In this document: piece after piece, positions 8,835 through 18,053 of the stretch
Numbering within the stretch: position 1 is the first letter of the stretch
Layout: each line of letters opens with the position of its first letter
Assembly: GCF_011634895.1 (NCBI RefSeq)
Contig: NZ_SIRR01000008.1
Span: 186,001-250,000 of the forward strand
Origin: Rheinheimera pleomorphica
Lineage (GTDB): Bacteria; Pseudomonadota; Gammaproteobacteria; Enterobacterales; Alteromonadaceae
DNA length: 64,000 bases
Reading direction: 5' to 3'
The notes under the pieces: model-generated
Told to the model about the DNA's origin: nothing
Database searches by the model: none
What the model saw: the letters and a program-made list of their open reading frames with translations, nothing else
Program-made: the position numbers and the translations under genes

Positions 8835-9302
8835 ATGACAAATATCGACTTAACACCATTTTACCGCTCATTTATTGGCTTTGATCATCTGGCGAATTTA
8901 ATGGATGCCGCAGCCCGCAACGAAAAGCAGCCGGCTTATCCGCCATATAATATTGAAGTAACCGGTGAAGATCAGTACCGCATTACGATGGCAGTAGCCG
9001 GCTTTGACGAGCAGGAACTGAGCATTGAAACCGAACATAATACGCTGTTGGTAAAAGGCCAGAAAGCCGGCAAAGATGAAGGCCGCCGCTTTGTGCATCA
9101 GGGCATTGCCGAGCGTAACTTTGAACGCAAATTCCAGCTGTCTGATTACATCAAAGTAACCGGCGCTCATATGGCCAATGGCCTGTTACATATTGAGCTG
9201 GTGCGTGAAGTGCCAGAAGCGTTAAAACCACGCAAAATCAGTATTGGTAATAGTCAGTCACCGGCGTCAACTCAGCTGTTAAACAGCGAAAAAGTGGCTT
9301 GA
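8835..9302 (+). CDS. ibpA: Small heat-shock protein, IbpA/Hsp20 family
   Basis: This 155-residue protein closely resembles Escherichia IbpA (137 residues). It shares DLTPFYRSFIGFD near the start, YPPYN at the start of the alpha-crystallin domain, and GIAERNFERKFQL. It holds aggregated proteins in a form that ClpB/DnaK can resolve. The C-terminal tail after the domain (SIGNSQSPAST...) is longer than in IbpA, but it begins with KISIG in place of the usual IxI-type tail motif. The ATG at 8835 is preceded by AGAGG at 8822-8826. A TTG at 8829 is the only upstream alternative and is unlikely. The sigma-32-type promoter upstream fits heat-shock control, and the gene is followed by a terminator. Confidence 0.93.
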   Translation: MTNIDLTPFYRSFIGFDHLANLMDAAARNEKQPAYPPYNIEVTGEDQYRITMAVAGFDEQELSIETEHNTLLVKGQKAGKDEGRRFVHQGIAERNFERKFQLSDYIKVTGAHMANGLLHIELVREVPEALKPRKISIGNSQSPASTQLLNSEKVA

Positions 9303-9321
9303 CACCCTCAACATCAGATAC

Positions 9322-9350
9322 AAAAAAGCCCTGATTAATCAGGGCTTTTT
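9322..9350. terminator. Bidirectional terminator between ibpA and adk
   Basis: An 8-bp GC-containing stem (GCCCTGAT / ATCAGGGC) with a 2-nt centre is flanked by A-run and T-run. It can therefore work on both strands, for the converging ibpA and adk transcripts. Confidence 0.9.
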
Positions 9351-9366
9351 GCTCTTAATCACTTAA

Positions 9367-10101
<735 letters not shown>

Positions 10102-10250
10102 CTATGCCAACTGGTCCGGCTATTTCACTGGCCTTTAGTCGTACCGTTGTGTAAAGCCGGGCCTGCTGCTGTTTTTGTGCACCAAACTTGAGAAAACAAC
10201 AGTTTTTCTAACCGGTAACAGCCGTGGATATCGACTAAAGTTGTAGCAAA

Positions 10251-10288
10251 CAGGCCATGGCTTAAGACATTTAATCAGCCATGGCCTG
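10251..10288 (-). terminator. Long hairpin after htpG, likely terminator
   Basis: A 12-bp perfect inverted repeat (CAGGCCATGGCT / AGCCATGGCCTG, 14-nt loop) begins 17 nt after the htpG stop. On the htpG strand it is followed only by TTTG, so the T run is short. It is a strong hairpin but an imperfect intrinsic terminator. Confidence 0.55.
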
Positions 10289-10304
10289 AATGGCAGGGAG
10301 GGTA

Positions 10305-12239
10305 TTACTTCGCCAGTGACAACAACAGACTGTTTAACCGGCTGACAAAGCTGGCCGGGTCTTTTAAATTACCACGTTCAGCCAGTAAAGCTTGATCCAG
10401 CAGTACTTCTGCCCACTGCTTAAAGCGTTCTTCGTCCTGCTCGTCAGCAACACGCTTGACTAGCTGGTGTTCAGGGTTAAGCTCAAATATCGGCTTCACA
10501 TCCGGCACCTTCTGCCCCACCGACTCCATCAGTTTGATCATCTGTGTACTCATATCAAACTCATCAGTCACCACACAGGCCGGGCTGTCAGTTAAACGGT
10601 GGCTCACTTTTACGTCTTTTACCTGCTCACCTAACACAGTTTTAAAGCGCGCTATCACATCAGCAAAGGCTTTCTCGGTTTCCTGCTGGGCTTTTTTCGT
10701 TTCGTCGTCATCCAGCTTAGACAGATCCAAGCCGCCTTTGGCGACAGAGCGCAGCTTTTTACCGTCAAACTCGGTTAAATGCTGTACCAGCCACTCATCG
10801 ATGCGGTCAGACAATAACAAGACTTCCAGACCTTTCTTGCGCAGCACCTCTAAATGCGGGCTGTGTTTAGCCGCGGCATAGCTGTCGGCCACAATGTAAT
10901 AAATTTCGTCCTGCCCTTCTTTCATTCGGCTGACATAATCGGCCAGCGCCACATTTTGCGTACTGTCGTCATTATGGGTTGAAGCAAAACGCAGCAGGCC
11001 AGCAATTTGCTCTTTGTTGGCGAAATCTTCTGCCGGGCCTTCTTTCAGTACCTGACCAAACTCCGTCCAGAATGCCTGATACTGCTCGGCATCTTTACTC
11101 AGTTTCTCCAGCATCTTCAGCGCGCGGCTGCTACAGCCTTTGCGCAGTGCCTGGGTTACTTTGGTGTCTTGCAGAATTTCGCGTGACACGTTTAGTGGTA
11201 AATCGCTTGAGTCCAGCACGCCTTTGATAAAGCGCAGGTAACTGGGCATAAACTGCTCGGCGTCATCCATAATAAATACGCGCTGAACATACAGTTTCAG
11301 GCCATGCTGCGCATCGCGGTTCCATAAGTCAAACGGTGCCTTTTTCGGCACGTACAATAAACTGGTGTAGTTGTTGTTGCCTTCAACCTTGTTATGGCTC
11401 CAGCTTAGCGGCTCGCTCCAGTCGTGGGAGATATGCTTATAGAACTCCTGATATTCTTCATCAGTAATGTCTGACTTATCGCGGGTCCACAGCGCAGTGG
11501 CTTTATTTACCGCCTGCCAGTGACCCGGCACTGCAGCGATTTTTTCGCCATCAGCGCCGTCACGCTCAGCTTGCTCTTCCTGCCATAGCTCTACCGGAAT
11601 ACTGATGTGATCTGAGTATTTAGTAACAATACTTTCTACTTTCCAACGGCTTAAAAACTCATCTTCGCCCTCGCGCAGGTGCAGAATAATGTCGGTACCA
11701 CGGCTGTCTTTGCTGATTGGCGTAATACTGTAATCGCCCTCACCCGCCGATTCCCACTCAATGGCCTCATTGGCAGCAGCGCCGGCTTTACGGGTACGCA
11801 CTGTCACTTTGTCGGCGACAATAAAAGCAGAGTAAAAACCCACGCCAAACTGGCCGATTAATTTGGAGTCTTTCGTTTGATCACCGGATAGCTGCGAGAA
11901 AAATTCTTTGGTGCCCGATTTTGCAATGGTGCCAAGATGGCTTATCACTTCATCTTGCGTCATACCGATACCGTTGTCGCTAACGGTCAGGGTACGGGCT
12001 TTATCATCCAGACTAATGCGTACCCGCAGCTCGCCATCATCGCCATATAAGCTGCCATCAGATAACGCCAGAAAACGCAGTTTATCGGCCGCATCAGAGG
12101 CGTTAGATACCAGCTCGCGCAGGAAAATTTCTTTATTGGAGTACAGTGAATGGATCATCAGCTGCAGCAGCTGTTTTACTTCTGCCTGAAAGCCATGGGT
12201 TTGCTTCTGGCCGCTGGAAGTGGCTGTGGTATCACTCAT
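10305..12239 (-). CDS. htpG: Chaperone HtpG (Hsp90 family)
   Basis: This 644-residue ATP-dependent cytosolic chaperone carries the GHKL ATPase signature: [21 protein letters not shown] and [12 protein letters not shown]. The middle and C-terminal dimerisation domains are complete up to LLLSLAK. I chose the ATG at 12239, which has GAGGAT just upstream. The in-frame codon at 12254 would add five residues without a good ribosome binding site. The N-terminus is about seven residues longer than in Escherichia before [10 protein letters not shown] near-perfect sigma-32 promoter lies 73-100 nt upstream, so the gene is expected to be strongly heat-induced. Confidence 0.97.
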   Translation of the reverse strand: MSDTTATSSGQKQTHGFQAEVKQLLQLMIHSLYSNKEIFLRELVSNASDAADKLRFLALSDGSLYGDDGELRVRISLDDKARTLTVSDNGIGMTQDEVISHLGTIAKSGTKEFFSQLSGDQTKDSKLIGQFGVGFYSAFIVADKVTVRTRKAGAAANEAIEWESAGEGDYSITPISKDSRGTDIILHLREGEDEFLSRWKVESIVTKYSDHISIPVELWQEEQAERDGADGEKIAAVPGHWQAVNKATALWTRDKSDITDEEYQEFYKHISHDWSEPLSWSHNKVEGNNNYTSLLYVPKKAPFDLWNRDAQHGLKLYVQRVFIMDDAEQFMPSYLRFIKGVLDSSDLPLNVSREILQDTKVTQALRKGCSSRALKMLEKLSKDAEQYQAFWTEFGQVLKEGPAEDFANKEQIAGLLRFASTHNDDSTQNVALADYVSRMKEGQDEIYYIVADSYAAAKHSPHLEVLRKKGLEVLLLSDRIDEWLVQHLTEFDGKKLRSVAKGGLDLSKLDDDETKKAQQETEKAFADVIARFKTVLGEQVKDVKVSHRLTDSPACVVTDEFDMSTQMIKLMESVGQKVPDVKPIFELNPEHQLVKRVADEQDEERFKQWAEVLLDQALLAERGNLKDPASFVSRLNSLLLSLAK

Positions 12240-12311
12240 TGTGGTTATCCTCACACATCAAAGGTTGATAGTTACAAATCAGGCTGCCTATGCAGCCTTA
12301 GATGACAACTA

Positions 12312-12339
12312 ATATGGGGAGGATTAACCGGATTTCAAG
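12312..12339 (-). promoter_or_regulatory. Sigma-32 promoter for htpG
   Basis: On the minus strand CTTGAAA (12339-12333), a 13-bp spacer and CCCCATAT (12319-12312) match the heat-shock consensus almost perfectly. The promoter lies between recR and htpG and is oriented toward htpG. Confidence 0.9.
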
Positions 12340-12353
12340 CAGGGGTATAACAG

Positions 12354-12956
12354 TTAAAACGCTTTGCGGCCACTAAAAGCATGTGACAAGGTGGTGCCAT
12401 CAATAAATTCCAGCTCGCCGCCCACCGGTATGCCCTGTGCTATACGTGACACTTTTACCTGATACTTATGACACAGCTCAGCAATATAGAATGCCGTGGC
12501 ATCGCCCTCAACCGTGGGGTTGGTAGCCAGAATAAGCTCATTGATACTACCATCGGCTAGCAGCTGGGCCAGGGTATCTAACCCCAGATCCTGTGGTCCT
12601 ATACCATCGAGTGGCGATAAATAGCCTTGCAGCACAAAATAGCGACCACTAAACTGGCCGGTTTGTTCTATTGCCAGCTGATCTGCGGCTGAGCCTACTA
12701 CGCACAAAATGCCGTCAAGGGCGCGCGCCGGATCGCTACAAATAGCACACAGGTCCGTCTCACAAAAGGTACGACACTGCTGACAATGACCAACCCTGCT
12801 CATCGCAGCATTTAGGGCCGCGCCCAACTGCAAGCCACCGTCACGATTACGTTCCAGCAGCGCAAACGCCATGCGCTGGGCCGATTTAGGCCCAACACCG
12901 GGTAAAATGCGCAGTGCATCAATTAACTGCTGTAACAGCGGTGTCAGCTTGCTCAT
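12354..12956 (-). CDS. recR: Recombination mediator RecR
   Basis: This 200-residue protein works with RecF and RecO to load RecA on gapped DNA. It has an N-terminal helix-hairpin-helix ([13 protein letters not shown], about 18-30), a C4 zinc finger (Cys58, Cys61, Cys70, Cys73), a Toprim domain and the C-terminal [12 protein letters not shown] motif. The start codon overlaps the ybaB stop by one base (TGATG-type junction), so the two are translationally coupled. This is the usual dnaX-ybaB-recR order. Confidence 0.96.
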   Translation of the reverse strand: MSKLTPLLQQLIDALRILPGVGPKSAQRMAFALLERNRDGGLQLGAALNAAMSRVGHCQQCRTFCETDLCAICSDPARALDGILCVVGSAADQLAIEQTGQFSGRYFVLQGYLSPLDGIGPQDLGLDTLAQLLADGSINELILATNPTVEGDATAFYIAELCHKYQVKVSRIAQGIPVGGELEFIDGTTLSHAFSGRKAF

Positions 12957-13282
12957 CAGAAGGGCATTTTCATACCAGGAGGTAACTGCAGGCCGCCGGT
13001 TACCGCCGCCATTTTCTCTTTGCTGGTTTCATCTACCCGTCGCACAGCGTCATTAATGGCCGCGGCAATTAAGTCTTCCAGCATGTCTTTGTCGTCCTGC
13101 ATCAGGCTGTCATCAATGCTGACGCGGCGCACATTGTGATTGCCCAGCATTGTCACTTTCACTAAACCGGCACCGGCTTCACCGGTGACTTCCATCGAGG
13201 CAATTTCGGCCTGCATTTTCTGCATTTTTTCCTGCATGGCTTGCGCCTGCTTCATGATATTGCCCATACCACCTTTAAACAT
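12956..13282 (-). CDS. ybaB: Nucleoid-associated protein YbaB/EbfC
   Basis: This 108-residue protein is a member of the YbaB/EbfC family of dimeric DNA-binding proteins. It starts [20 protein letters not shown], with a Met/Gln-rich N-terminal helix, and ends in the family's LPPGMKMPF tail. Its place between dnaX and recR is conserved in many bacteria and suggests a link to recombination or replication. It overlaps recR by one base. The 123-nt gap to dnaX contains no terminator I can see. Confidence 0.95.
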   Translation of the reverse strand: MFKGGMGNIMKQAQAMQEKMQKMQAEIASMEVTGEAGAGLVKVTMLGNHNVRRVSIDDSLMQDDKDMLEDLIAAAINDAVRRVDETSKEKMAAVTGGLQLPPGMKMPF

Positions 13283-13405
13283 AAGCTGTTACCTGCTGTA
13301 TATATAAGTTGAAATAACGCCGCCCGGCGCAATCTGATTGACGGCGACAAGATAATAACTTCGCCGCCAAATTACAAGCCATGTCGCCTGAAGCCATTGT
13401 CGTTG

Positions 13406-15553
13406 TTAGTTAACGACAATGCTATCGGGCAACAGTTCGGCGTCGAATAACTGTTGTAATTGCTGTACTTTTTCATCCTGCTGCAATAAGCGGCTAACGT
13501 AAGCATAGCGCTCCTGCACAATTTTTTGTTGGATAGCCAGCGGGCTTTGCTCCACGCTGGCCTGGTAGTTAATAGTAATAGTTAGCGGTTGATTAAAACT
13601 GCGCTCTAATACTTGCTGTAACTTAGTCCTAAATGCCGGGCTGTCCAGATGCTGCTGGCTTTGCGCCACGGTTAAATTAAGCTGATTGCCGTCCAGCTGC
13701 ATAGCGGCGTTCAGTAAAAACAGCCGGCTTAAACCGCCGGTATCCAGGGTTTCTACCCGGGCCGCCCAGGCATCTACCTGAGCAGCAAAACGCACCGAGA
13801 AATTCTGCTCATTAATACTGCCATCAAAACTATCCAGCACCGCAGGTATTGCAGTGTCCGCATTTGGTACGTCCTGCTGATACTGTTGCCATAAGGCATC
13901 AGCCGCTGCAGCATCATACTGCGGCATCTCGCTGTCATCGCTGCTGTATGGATTGTCCGCCGTCGCGACACTATCGGGGTAAACTGGCGTCTCGGGTTTT
14001 GCCAGCGCAGCGACAGGCTCGACCGGCGGCCGATTAGCACTTTGCGGCTTGGCTGGAGTTTGCAGCTGGTTAACTGCTGGCTCTAATGCCTGCGGTTCTG
14101 GCCTGTGCAGCTGAGGCATAGGCTGGGGCATAACTTCAGCTTGCGCAGCTTTCACCGTATCAGGCGCCTTTAGGCGCTCAGACTTTTTTGCCTCAGGTGC
14201 TGCCGTTACCTGCACGCCACGCCGGGCCATAATCCGCGCCGTTACCGGGTCGATGCCCACAGCGCTATCAGGGCCAACCTTGGGCTGCTCTTGTGGCTGA
14301 TTTTTTGGTGGCACAGGCGGCTCCGGCTCCGCCTGTGGCGTCGTAGCAGCGGCAACATCAGAAATCTGCTCCGGTTGCTCTATTGCCGGTTTGGCCTTTT
14401 GCGGTGCTGTCGGCGTAGGCAGCAGCGCAGCAGCGGGTTTAGTGCTCGTCGGCGCGCCAGCCTGTTGCCTTCCTTCTGGGACAAAAGCCATAGCCCGCAA
14501 CAACGTCATTTCCAGCCCGGTTAACGGGTCTGGCGCATAGGCCAGCTCTTTTTTACCGCTGATCAGTAACTGATAATATAACTGCACCTGCGCCGGCGCC
14601 AGGTTATCTGCCAGCTGCTGGACATAGCCTTGCTCTGTAGCAAAGGTTGCCGCAGTGTGACTAAACTGGGTTAATGCTGCCAGATGCAACAACGACAACA
14701 TATCATCCAGCACCTGTACAAAATTGCTTTGTTGTTGCACCAGCGCCGCCAGCTGAACTTGTAACTGGCTGGCATCTTGCGCTATCACCGCCTGCAGCAA
14801 TTGCTGCGACCAGCTTTGGTCTAAAAAGCCCAACATGCTGCGCACGGTCTCCAGCGTAATATTGGCATTACTTTGCGCTATAGCCTGATCGGTTAAACTC
14901 AGCGAGTCGCGCAAACTGCCTTTGGCAGCACGCGCCAGCAGTTTTAGTGCTTCAGTTTCAAACGGGATCTGCTCTTGTTCTAATACAAACGCCAGATGCT
15001 GCTCTATCTGCAGCGGGCTTAGCGCCAGCAAGTTAAATTGCAAGCAACGTGATAACACTGTCACCGGCAGCTTTTGCGGATCGGTCGTCGCCAGTAAAAA
15101 TTTGACGTGCGGCGGTGGCTCTTCCAGGGTTTTCAGCAAGGCATTAAAGCTGTGTTTTGACAGCATATGCACTTCGTCGATCAGATAAACCTTAAAGCGG
15201 CCACGGCTGGGCGCATACTGCACGTTGTCGAGCAAATCGCGGGTGTCTTCTACCTTAGTGCGCGACGCCGCATCAATCTCCAGCAAATCGACAAAGTTAC
15301 CGGCATCAATCTCGGTACAGGCAGAGCACTGGCCACAAGGGGTAGCAGTAATACCCTGCTCGCAATTCAGACTTTTGGCAAAGATACGCGCTATGGTGGT
15401 TTTACCGACACCACGGGTGCCGGTAAATAAATAGGCATGGTGCAGCCGGTTATTGCTCAGCGCATTGCCCAGCGCATTTTTAACATGCTCCTGGCCGACC
15501 AAACGGGCAAAATGCTGTGGACGCCACTTGCGGGCTAATACCTGATAACTCAT
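13406..15553 (-). CDS. dnaX: DNA polymerase III tau/gamma subunits
   Basis: The full-length tau form has 715 residues. It shows the clamp-loader ATPase with Walker A GTRGVGKT (about 45-52), zinc cysteines at 64, 73, 76 and 79, the DEVHM box and the SRC motif at about 168-170. A Pro/Ala-rich linker (about 365-560) and a C-terminal tau domain that binds DnaB and the polymerase core follow. At codons 455-457 the heptamer A-AAA-AAG lies in the frame used in Escherichia, and a downstream hairpin follows. A -1 shift there would give a gamma form of 458 residues. The gene follows apt and precedes ybaB and recR. Confidence 0.96.
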   Translation of the reverse strand: MSYQVLARKWRPQHFARLVGQEHVKNALGNALSNNRLHHAYLFTGTRGVGKTTIARIFAKSLNCEQGITATPCGQCSACTEIDAGNFVDLLEIDAASRTKVEDTRDLLDNVQYAPSRGRFKVYLIDEVHMLSKHSFNALLKTLEEPPPHVKFLLATTDPQKLPVTVLSRCLQFNLLALSPLQIEQHLAFVLEQEQIPFETEALKLLARAAKGSLRDSLSLTDQAIAQSNANITLETVRSMLGFLDQSWSQQLLQAVIAQDASQLQVQLAALVQQQSNFVQVLDDMLSLLHLAALTQFSHTAATFATEQGYVQQLADNLAPAQVQLYYQLLISGKKELAYAPDPLTGLEMTLLRAMAFVPEGRQQAGAPTSTKPAAALLPTPTAPQKAKPAIEQPEQISDVAAATTPQAEPEPPVPPKNQPQEQPKVGPDSAVGIDPVTARIMARRGVQVTAAPEAKKSERLKAPDTVKAAQAEVMPQPMPQLHRPEPQALEPAVNQLQTPAKPQSANRPPVEPVAALAKPETPVYPDSVATADNPYSSDDSEMPQYDAAAADALWQQYQQDVPNADTAIPAVLDSFDGSINEQNFSVRFAAQVDAWAARVETLDTGGLSRLFLLNAAMQLDGNQLNLTVAQSQQHLDSPAFRTKLQQVLERSFNQPLTITINYQASVEQSPLAIQQKIVQERYAYVSRLLQQDEKVQQLQQLFDAELLPDSIVVN
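14164..14189 (-). promoter_or_regulatory. Programmed -1 frameshift site in dnaX
   Basis: The slippery heptamer AAAAAAG occupies 14189-14183, with its first A in the third codon position (xxA AAA AAG). A -1 slip yields one Val codon (GTC) and then TGA at 14180-14178. Five nucleotides after the heptamer a GC-rich hairpin begins (GCGCC-TAAA-GGCGC, 14177-14164). Frame, early stop and spacing all parallel the Escherichia dnaX signal. A clear upstream stimulatory Shine-Dalgarno sequence was not found. Confidence 0.75.
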
Positions 15554-15594
15554 AACGGCTGCTGTCTTACTATGATTAGGCTGACAGACTAAAC

Positions 15595-16143
15595 TTATTC
15601 GCCGCTATACTCAACCAGACTTAAGATATTTAACCCCGCCTGCTCCAGTCGCGCTACCCCACCAAGTTCAGGCAAGGCAATAACAAAGGCAGCATCATCA
15701 ACAATACCACCGAGTTTGCGCACCAGCTTAGCGGTTGCATCGATAGTACCGCCGGTGGCCAGTAAATCATCTACCAGCAGTACCTTATCGCCAGCAGCTA
15801 TCGCATCGGCATGCAGCTCTAACGCATCTTCACCGTATTCCAGCTGGTAGCTTTGGCTAATGCGCTCTCGCGGCAGTTTGCCGGGTTTGCGTACCGGCAC
15901 AAAAGACACGCCCAGCGCATAGGCCAGTGGCGCACCAAAGATAAAGCCCCGCGACTCAGTGCCGACAATTTTGGTAATACCTTTACCGGCGTAAAAATGA
16001 CCAAAGGCGTCTATGACTTTTTTAAAACTGGCGCCATCCTGCATCAGGCTGGTCACGTCGCGAAACACTATGCCTGGCTTGGGGTAATCGACAACTGTCT
16101 TAATAACCTGCTTTAATTCAGCCGCTAAAGCCTGCTTATCCAT
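15595..16143 (-). CDS. apt: Adenine phosphoribosyltransferase
   Basis: This 182-residue purine salvage enzyme makes AMP from adenine and PRPP. It is colinear with Escherichia Apt (183 residues): [16 protein letters not shown] near the N-terminus, the flexible loop [15 protein letters not shown], and the PRPP-binding loop [14 protein letters not shown]. It lies 41 nt before dnaX, as in enteric bacteria. A terminator at 16181-16203 separates it from the upstream peptide cluster, so apt should have its own promoter in the short gap. Confidence 0.96.
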   Translation of the reverse strand: MDKQALAAELKQVIKTVVDYPKPGIVFRDVTSLMQDGASFKKVIDAFGHFYAGKGITKIVGTESRGFIFGAPLAYALGVSFVPVRKPGKLPRERISQSYQLEYGEDALELHADAIAAGDKVLLVDDLLATGGTIDATAKLVRKLGGIVDDAAFVIALPELGGVARLEQAGLNILSLVEYSGE

Positions 16144-16180
16144 GTTATAAACCTTTAAAAGTTAAGATCCCATACGGGAC

Positions 16181-16203
16181 AAAAAAGCCGCCCGCAGGCG
16201 GCC
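16181..16203 (-). terminator. Terminator of the MNIO peptide operon
   Basis: GCCGCC-TGCG-GGCGGC followed by six T on the minus strand. It lies 19-41 nt after the stop codon of the 39-residue gene and before apt. It therefore defines the 3' end of the operon and places the small gene inside it. Confidence 0.9.
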
Positions 16204-16221
16204 TTCACATAAGTCTGAGTA

Positions 16222-16341
16222 TTATGCCAGGATCTGAAACCAACGCACTATCGGTGCCAGACACAGCAATGACACAAACACCGCAACCAGGGCCAAAAAC
16301 TGCCACAGGTTAAATGACTCTTTAAACTTCTCGTCTGCCAT
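16222..16341 (-). CDS. 39-residue single-pass membrane peptide, last gene of the MNIO peptide operon
   Basis: An ATG at 16341-16339 opens a frame of 39 codons. A charged N-terminus (MADEKFKESF) is followed by a hydrophobic stretch from about residue 12 to 32 that can span the membrane once, ending near VRWFQILA. AAAGAG upstream can serve as a ribosome binding site. The gene begins 37 nt after the DUF2063 stop codon and is followed at once by a strong terminator, so it is almost certainly transcribed with the cluster. I do not recognise the family. Related clusters often carry a DoxX-like membrane protein (HvfD) in this part of the operon, and this tiny protein is far too short to be one. Coding status is inferred from position, hydrophobicity and the terminator; a chance frame is not excluded. 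Confidence 0.55.
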   Translation of the reverse strand: MADEKFKESFNLWQFLALVAVFVSLLCLAPIVRWFQILA

Positions 16342-16378
16342 TGCACTACTCTTTTGTCATCAGCGAATTTAAGGGCGC

Positions 16379-17143
16379 TTATGGTAATGAATTTTGCTCT
16401 GCTTGAAAAGACACCAGTACGCCTTTTGCGGCAAAGTCCTGCAACACGGCTTGCGCCCCTTGCAACAGCTGGCTGGCATTGAACTGCGGCAACAGTGGCG
16501 CCAGTTGTTCCACCAGCTGTGTTAAGGTGCTGCCGGGAGCCTGCTGTAACACCTGCAACAAAGCGGCTGTCAGTTGGTTAATTAAAACAAACTTAACCTC
16601 ATCAGCAGCATTACGATACAGTAAATAGCATTGCACCTCACCACTTTGCCGCGGCTGATACTCAGTGCTTATCTGATGTACCTGATACGGATAGGCCAGC
16701 AACATACAGAGCTCTGATAATTGCAACTGGCTACTAACCAGCTGCTCAGCATTCAGTGGCGTTTCGCCGTGTGCCAATGGTTTGGTCGCCAGATACAGCT
16801 CTGCCCATTCATAATGCGCCAGTTCAAGCATAAAAGGCAGATCATCATGCTGCAATTGATAATCCTGTTGTAAATAATGCAAAAAGTGTTCGGCAATATG
16901 CAAAAAATAGGGGCTGCTACATTGATACTGTATAAAAAACTGCCGTATTACGCTTTGCCACGCGGCCTCAGTGTACAACGATTTTAAAACCGGAAAAGCC
17001 GAACTGACAAAGCCCTGCACGTTATTAAAAAACAGTTCACGATAAATAGCCATCCGCCGCTCTTCAATGCCTGACGGTATCGGTTGCTGGGCAGGATCTT
17101 TAATATGGGCAATAAAGGCATGCTGTATTTGCTGAAATGCCAT
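16379..17143 (-). CDS. hvfC: DUF2063 family partner protein of MNIO enzyme (HvfC/BufC-like)
   Basis: This 254-residue protein of the DUF2063 family is the usual companion of DUF692 oxidases. The N-terminal helical domain (about 1-95) contains RRMAIYRELFFNNVQGFVSSAFPVL, written here as the RRMAIYRELFFNN and FVSSAFPVL segments, the family hallmark. The C-terminal half (about 100-250) is a separate domain. Partner proteins of this type bind the precursor leader and present it to the oxidase. The older label of DNA-binding domain is not supported by function. The start lies 4 nt after the hvfB stop, with GAGGG inside the end of hvfB, which implies translational coupling. The symbol follows the Haemophilus nomenclature by analogy. 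Confidence 0.85.
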   Translation of the reverse strand: MAFQQIQHAFIAHIKDPAQQPIPSGIEERRMAIYRELFFNNVQGFVSSAFPVLKSLYTEAAWQSVIRQFFIQYQCSSPYFLHIAEHFLHYLQQDYQLQHDDLPFMLELAHYEWAELYLATKPLAHGETPLNAEQLVSSQLQLSELCMLLAYPYQVHQISTEYQPRQSGEVQCYLLYRNAADEVKFVLINQLTAALLQVLQQAPGSTLTQLVEQLAPLLPQFNASQLLQGAQAVLQDFAAKGVLVSFQAEQNSLP

Positions 17144-17147
17144 GGTG

Positions 17148-17999
17148 TCAGGCCCTCAAAGCAAGCGCATCGCTGGCGGCTGTTTGTAAGGCTTTAATCT
17201 GGTTTAACTCCTGGCCTAGTACTGCCAGTTCAGGAATATTGAAATCGCGTTCGAGTAAGGTCGGCTTAACTCCATGCCACTGATAAGCTTGCGCCAGCAA
17301 CTGCCATACCGGGCTAATAACTGGCGCACCGTGCGTATCCACCAGCAGATCGTCAGCTTCTTTATAATGGCCGGCAATATGATAGTAGGCAATACGTTGT
17401 GATGGCATCGCGCGTAAAAACGCCCCGGCGTCATAGCCGTGGTTTACCGAGTTCACGTAAATATTATTCACGTCCAGCAACAGCTGGCAATCGGCTTCTT
17501 GCAGCACCGCCAGGGTAAAATCCTGTTCAGACATCTGCTGGCCGGGCGCAGCATAATAGGACACATTTTCCAGCACCAACGGCTGTTCGAGAATATCCTG
17601 CACCTGCCGGATACGCTTAGCAACGTAAGCAACGGCTTCTTCAGTAAAAGGGATGGGCATCAGGTCATACAAATGACCACCACCGGAGCAATAACTTAAA
17701 TGCTCACTGTACAAAGGGATATTGTGCTGTTGTAAAAACTGTTTTATCTGGCGAACAAAAATAACATCCAGCGGATCCGGGCTACCAATCGATAACGACA
17801 AACCATGGCAAATAAAGGTGTATTGCTCTGTCAGACTACGAAACTGCTTTTGTAGCTTACCGCCAAAGGGTAGCCAGTTTTCTGGCGCGACTTCAAAAAA
17901 GTCGATGGCGGCAGGTTTGGCAAACAACATATCGTCCAGCATTTCACGGCGTAATCCAAGGCCTGAACCTGTCACTGTTCGGGTATCAGCTGTCATCAT
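17148..17999 (-). CDS. hvfB: DUF692 multinuclear non-haem iron oxidase (MNIO, HvfB/BufB-like)
   Basis: This 283-residue TIM-barrel enzyme belongs to the MbnB/DUF692 family. Family members use two or three iron ions to modify cysteines of ribosomal peptides into oxazolone/thioamide or thiooxazole groups. The conserved metal-site motifs are all seen: FFEVAPENW (Glu36/Glu40), His65 in CHGLSLS, YSEH (Glu99-His100), LENVSYY (Glu144-Asn145), LLLDVNNIYVN (Asp176), His187, YYHIAGH (His207, His211), DTHG (Asp221-His223) and LLERD (Glu250). GAGGTAA lies before two consecutive ATGs; the second (17996) is better spaced and would remove one residue. The gene sits between the Cys-rich precursor and DUF2063 genes, the canonical order. 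Confidence 0.92.
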   Translation of the reverse strand: MMTADTRTVTGSGLGLRREMLDDMLFAKPAAIDFFEVAPENWLPFGGKLQKQFRSLTEQYTFICHGLSLSIGSPDPLDVIFVRQIKQFLQQHNIPLYSEHLSYCSGGGHLYDLMPIPFTEEAVAYVAKRIRQVQDILEQPLVLENVSYYAAPGQQMSEQDFTLAVLQEADCQLLLDVNNIYVNSVNHGYDAGAFLRAMPSQRIAYYHIAGHYKEADDLLVDTHGAPVISPVWQLLAQAYQWHGVKPTLLERDFNIPELAVLGQELNQIKALQTAASDALALRA

Positions 18000-18018
18000 T
18001 TACCTCACTGCATCAGGT

Positions 18019-18040
18019 AAAAGGCCTGCTGTTGCAGGCC
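18019..18040 (-). terminator. Attenuator-like terminator between hvfA and hvfB
   Basis: A 7-bp stem (GGCCTGC / GCAGGCC) with a 4-nt loop is followed by TTTT on the minus strand, 14-35 nt after the precursor stop codon. The T run is short, so termination should be partial. This would give more precursor mRNA than enzyme mRNA. Confidence 0.65.
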
Positions 18041-18053
18041 CTAATAAGCGCGA

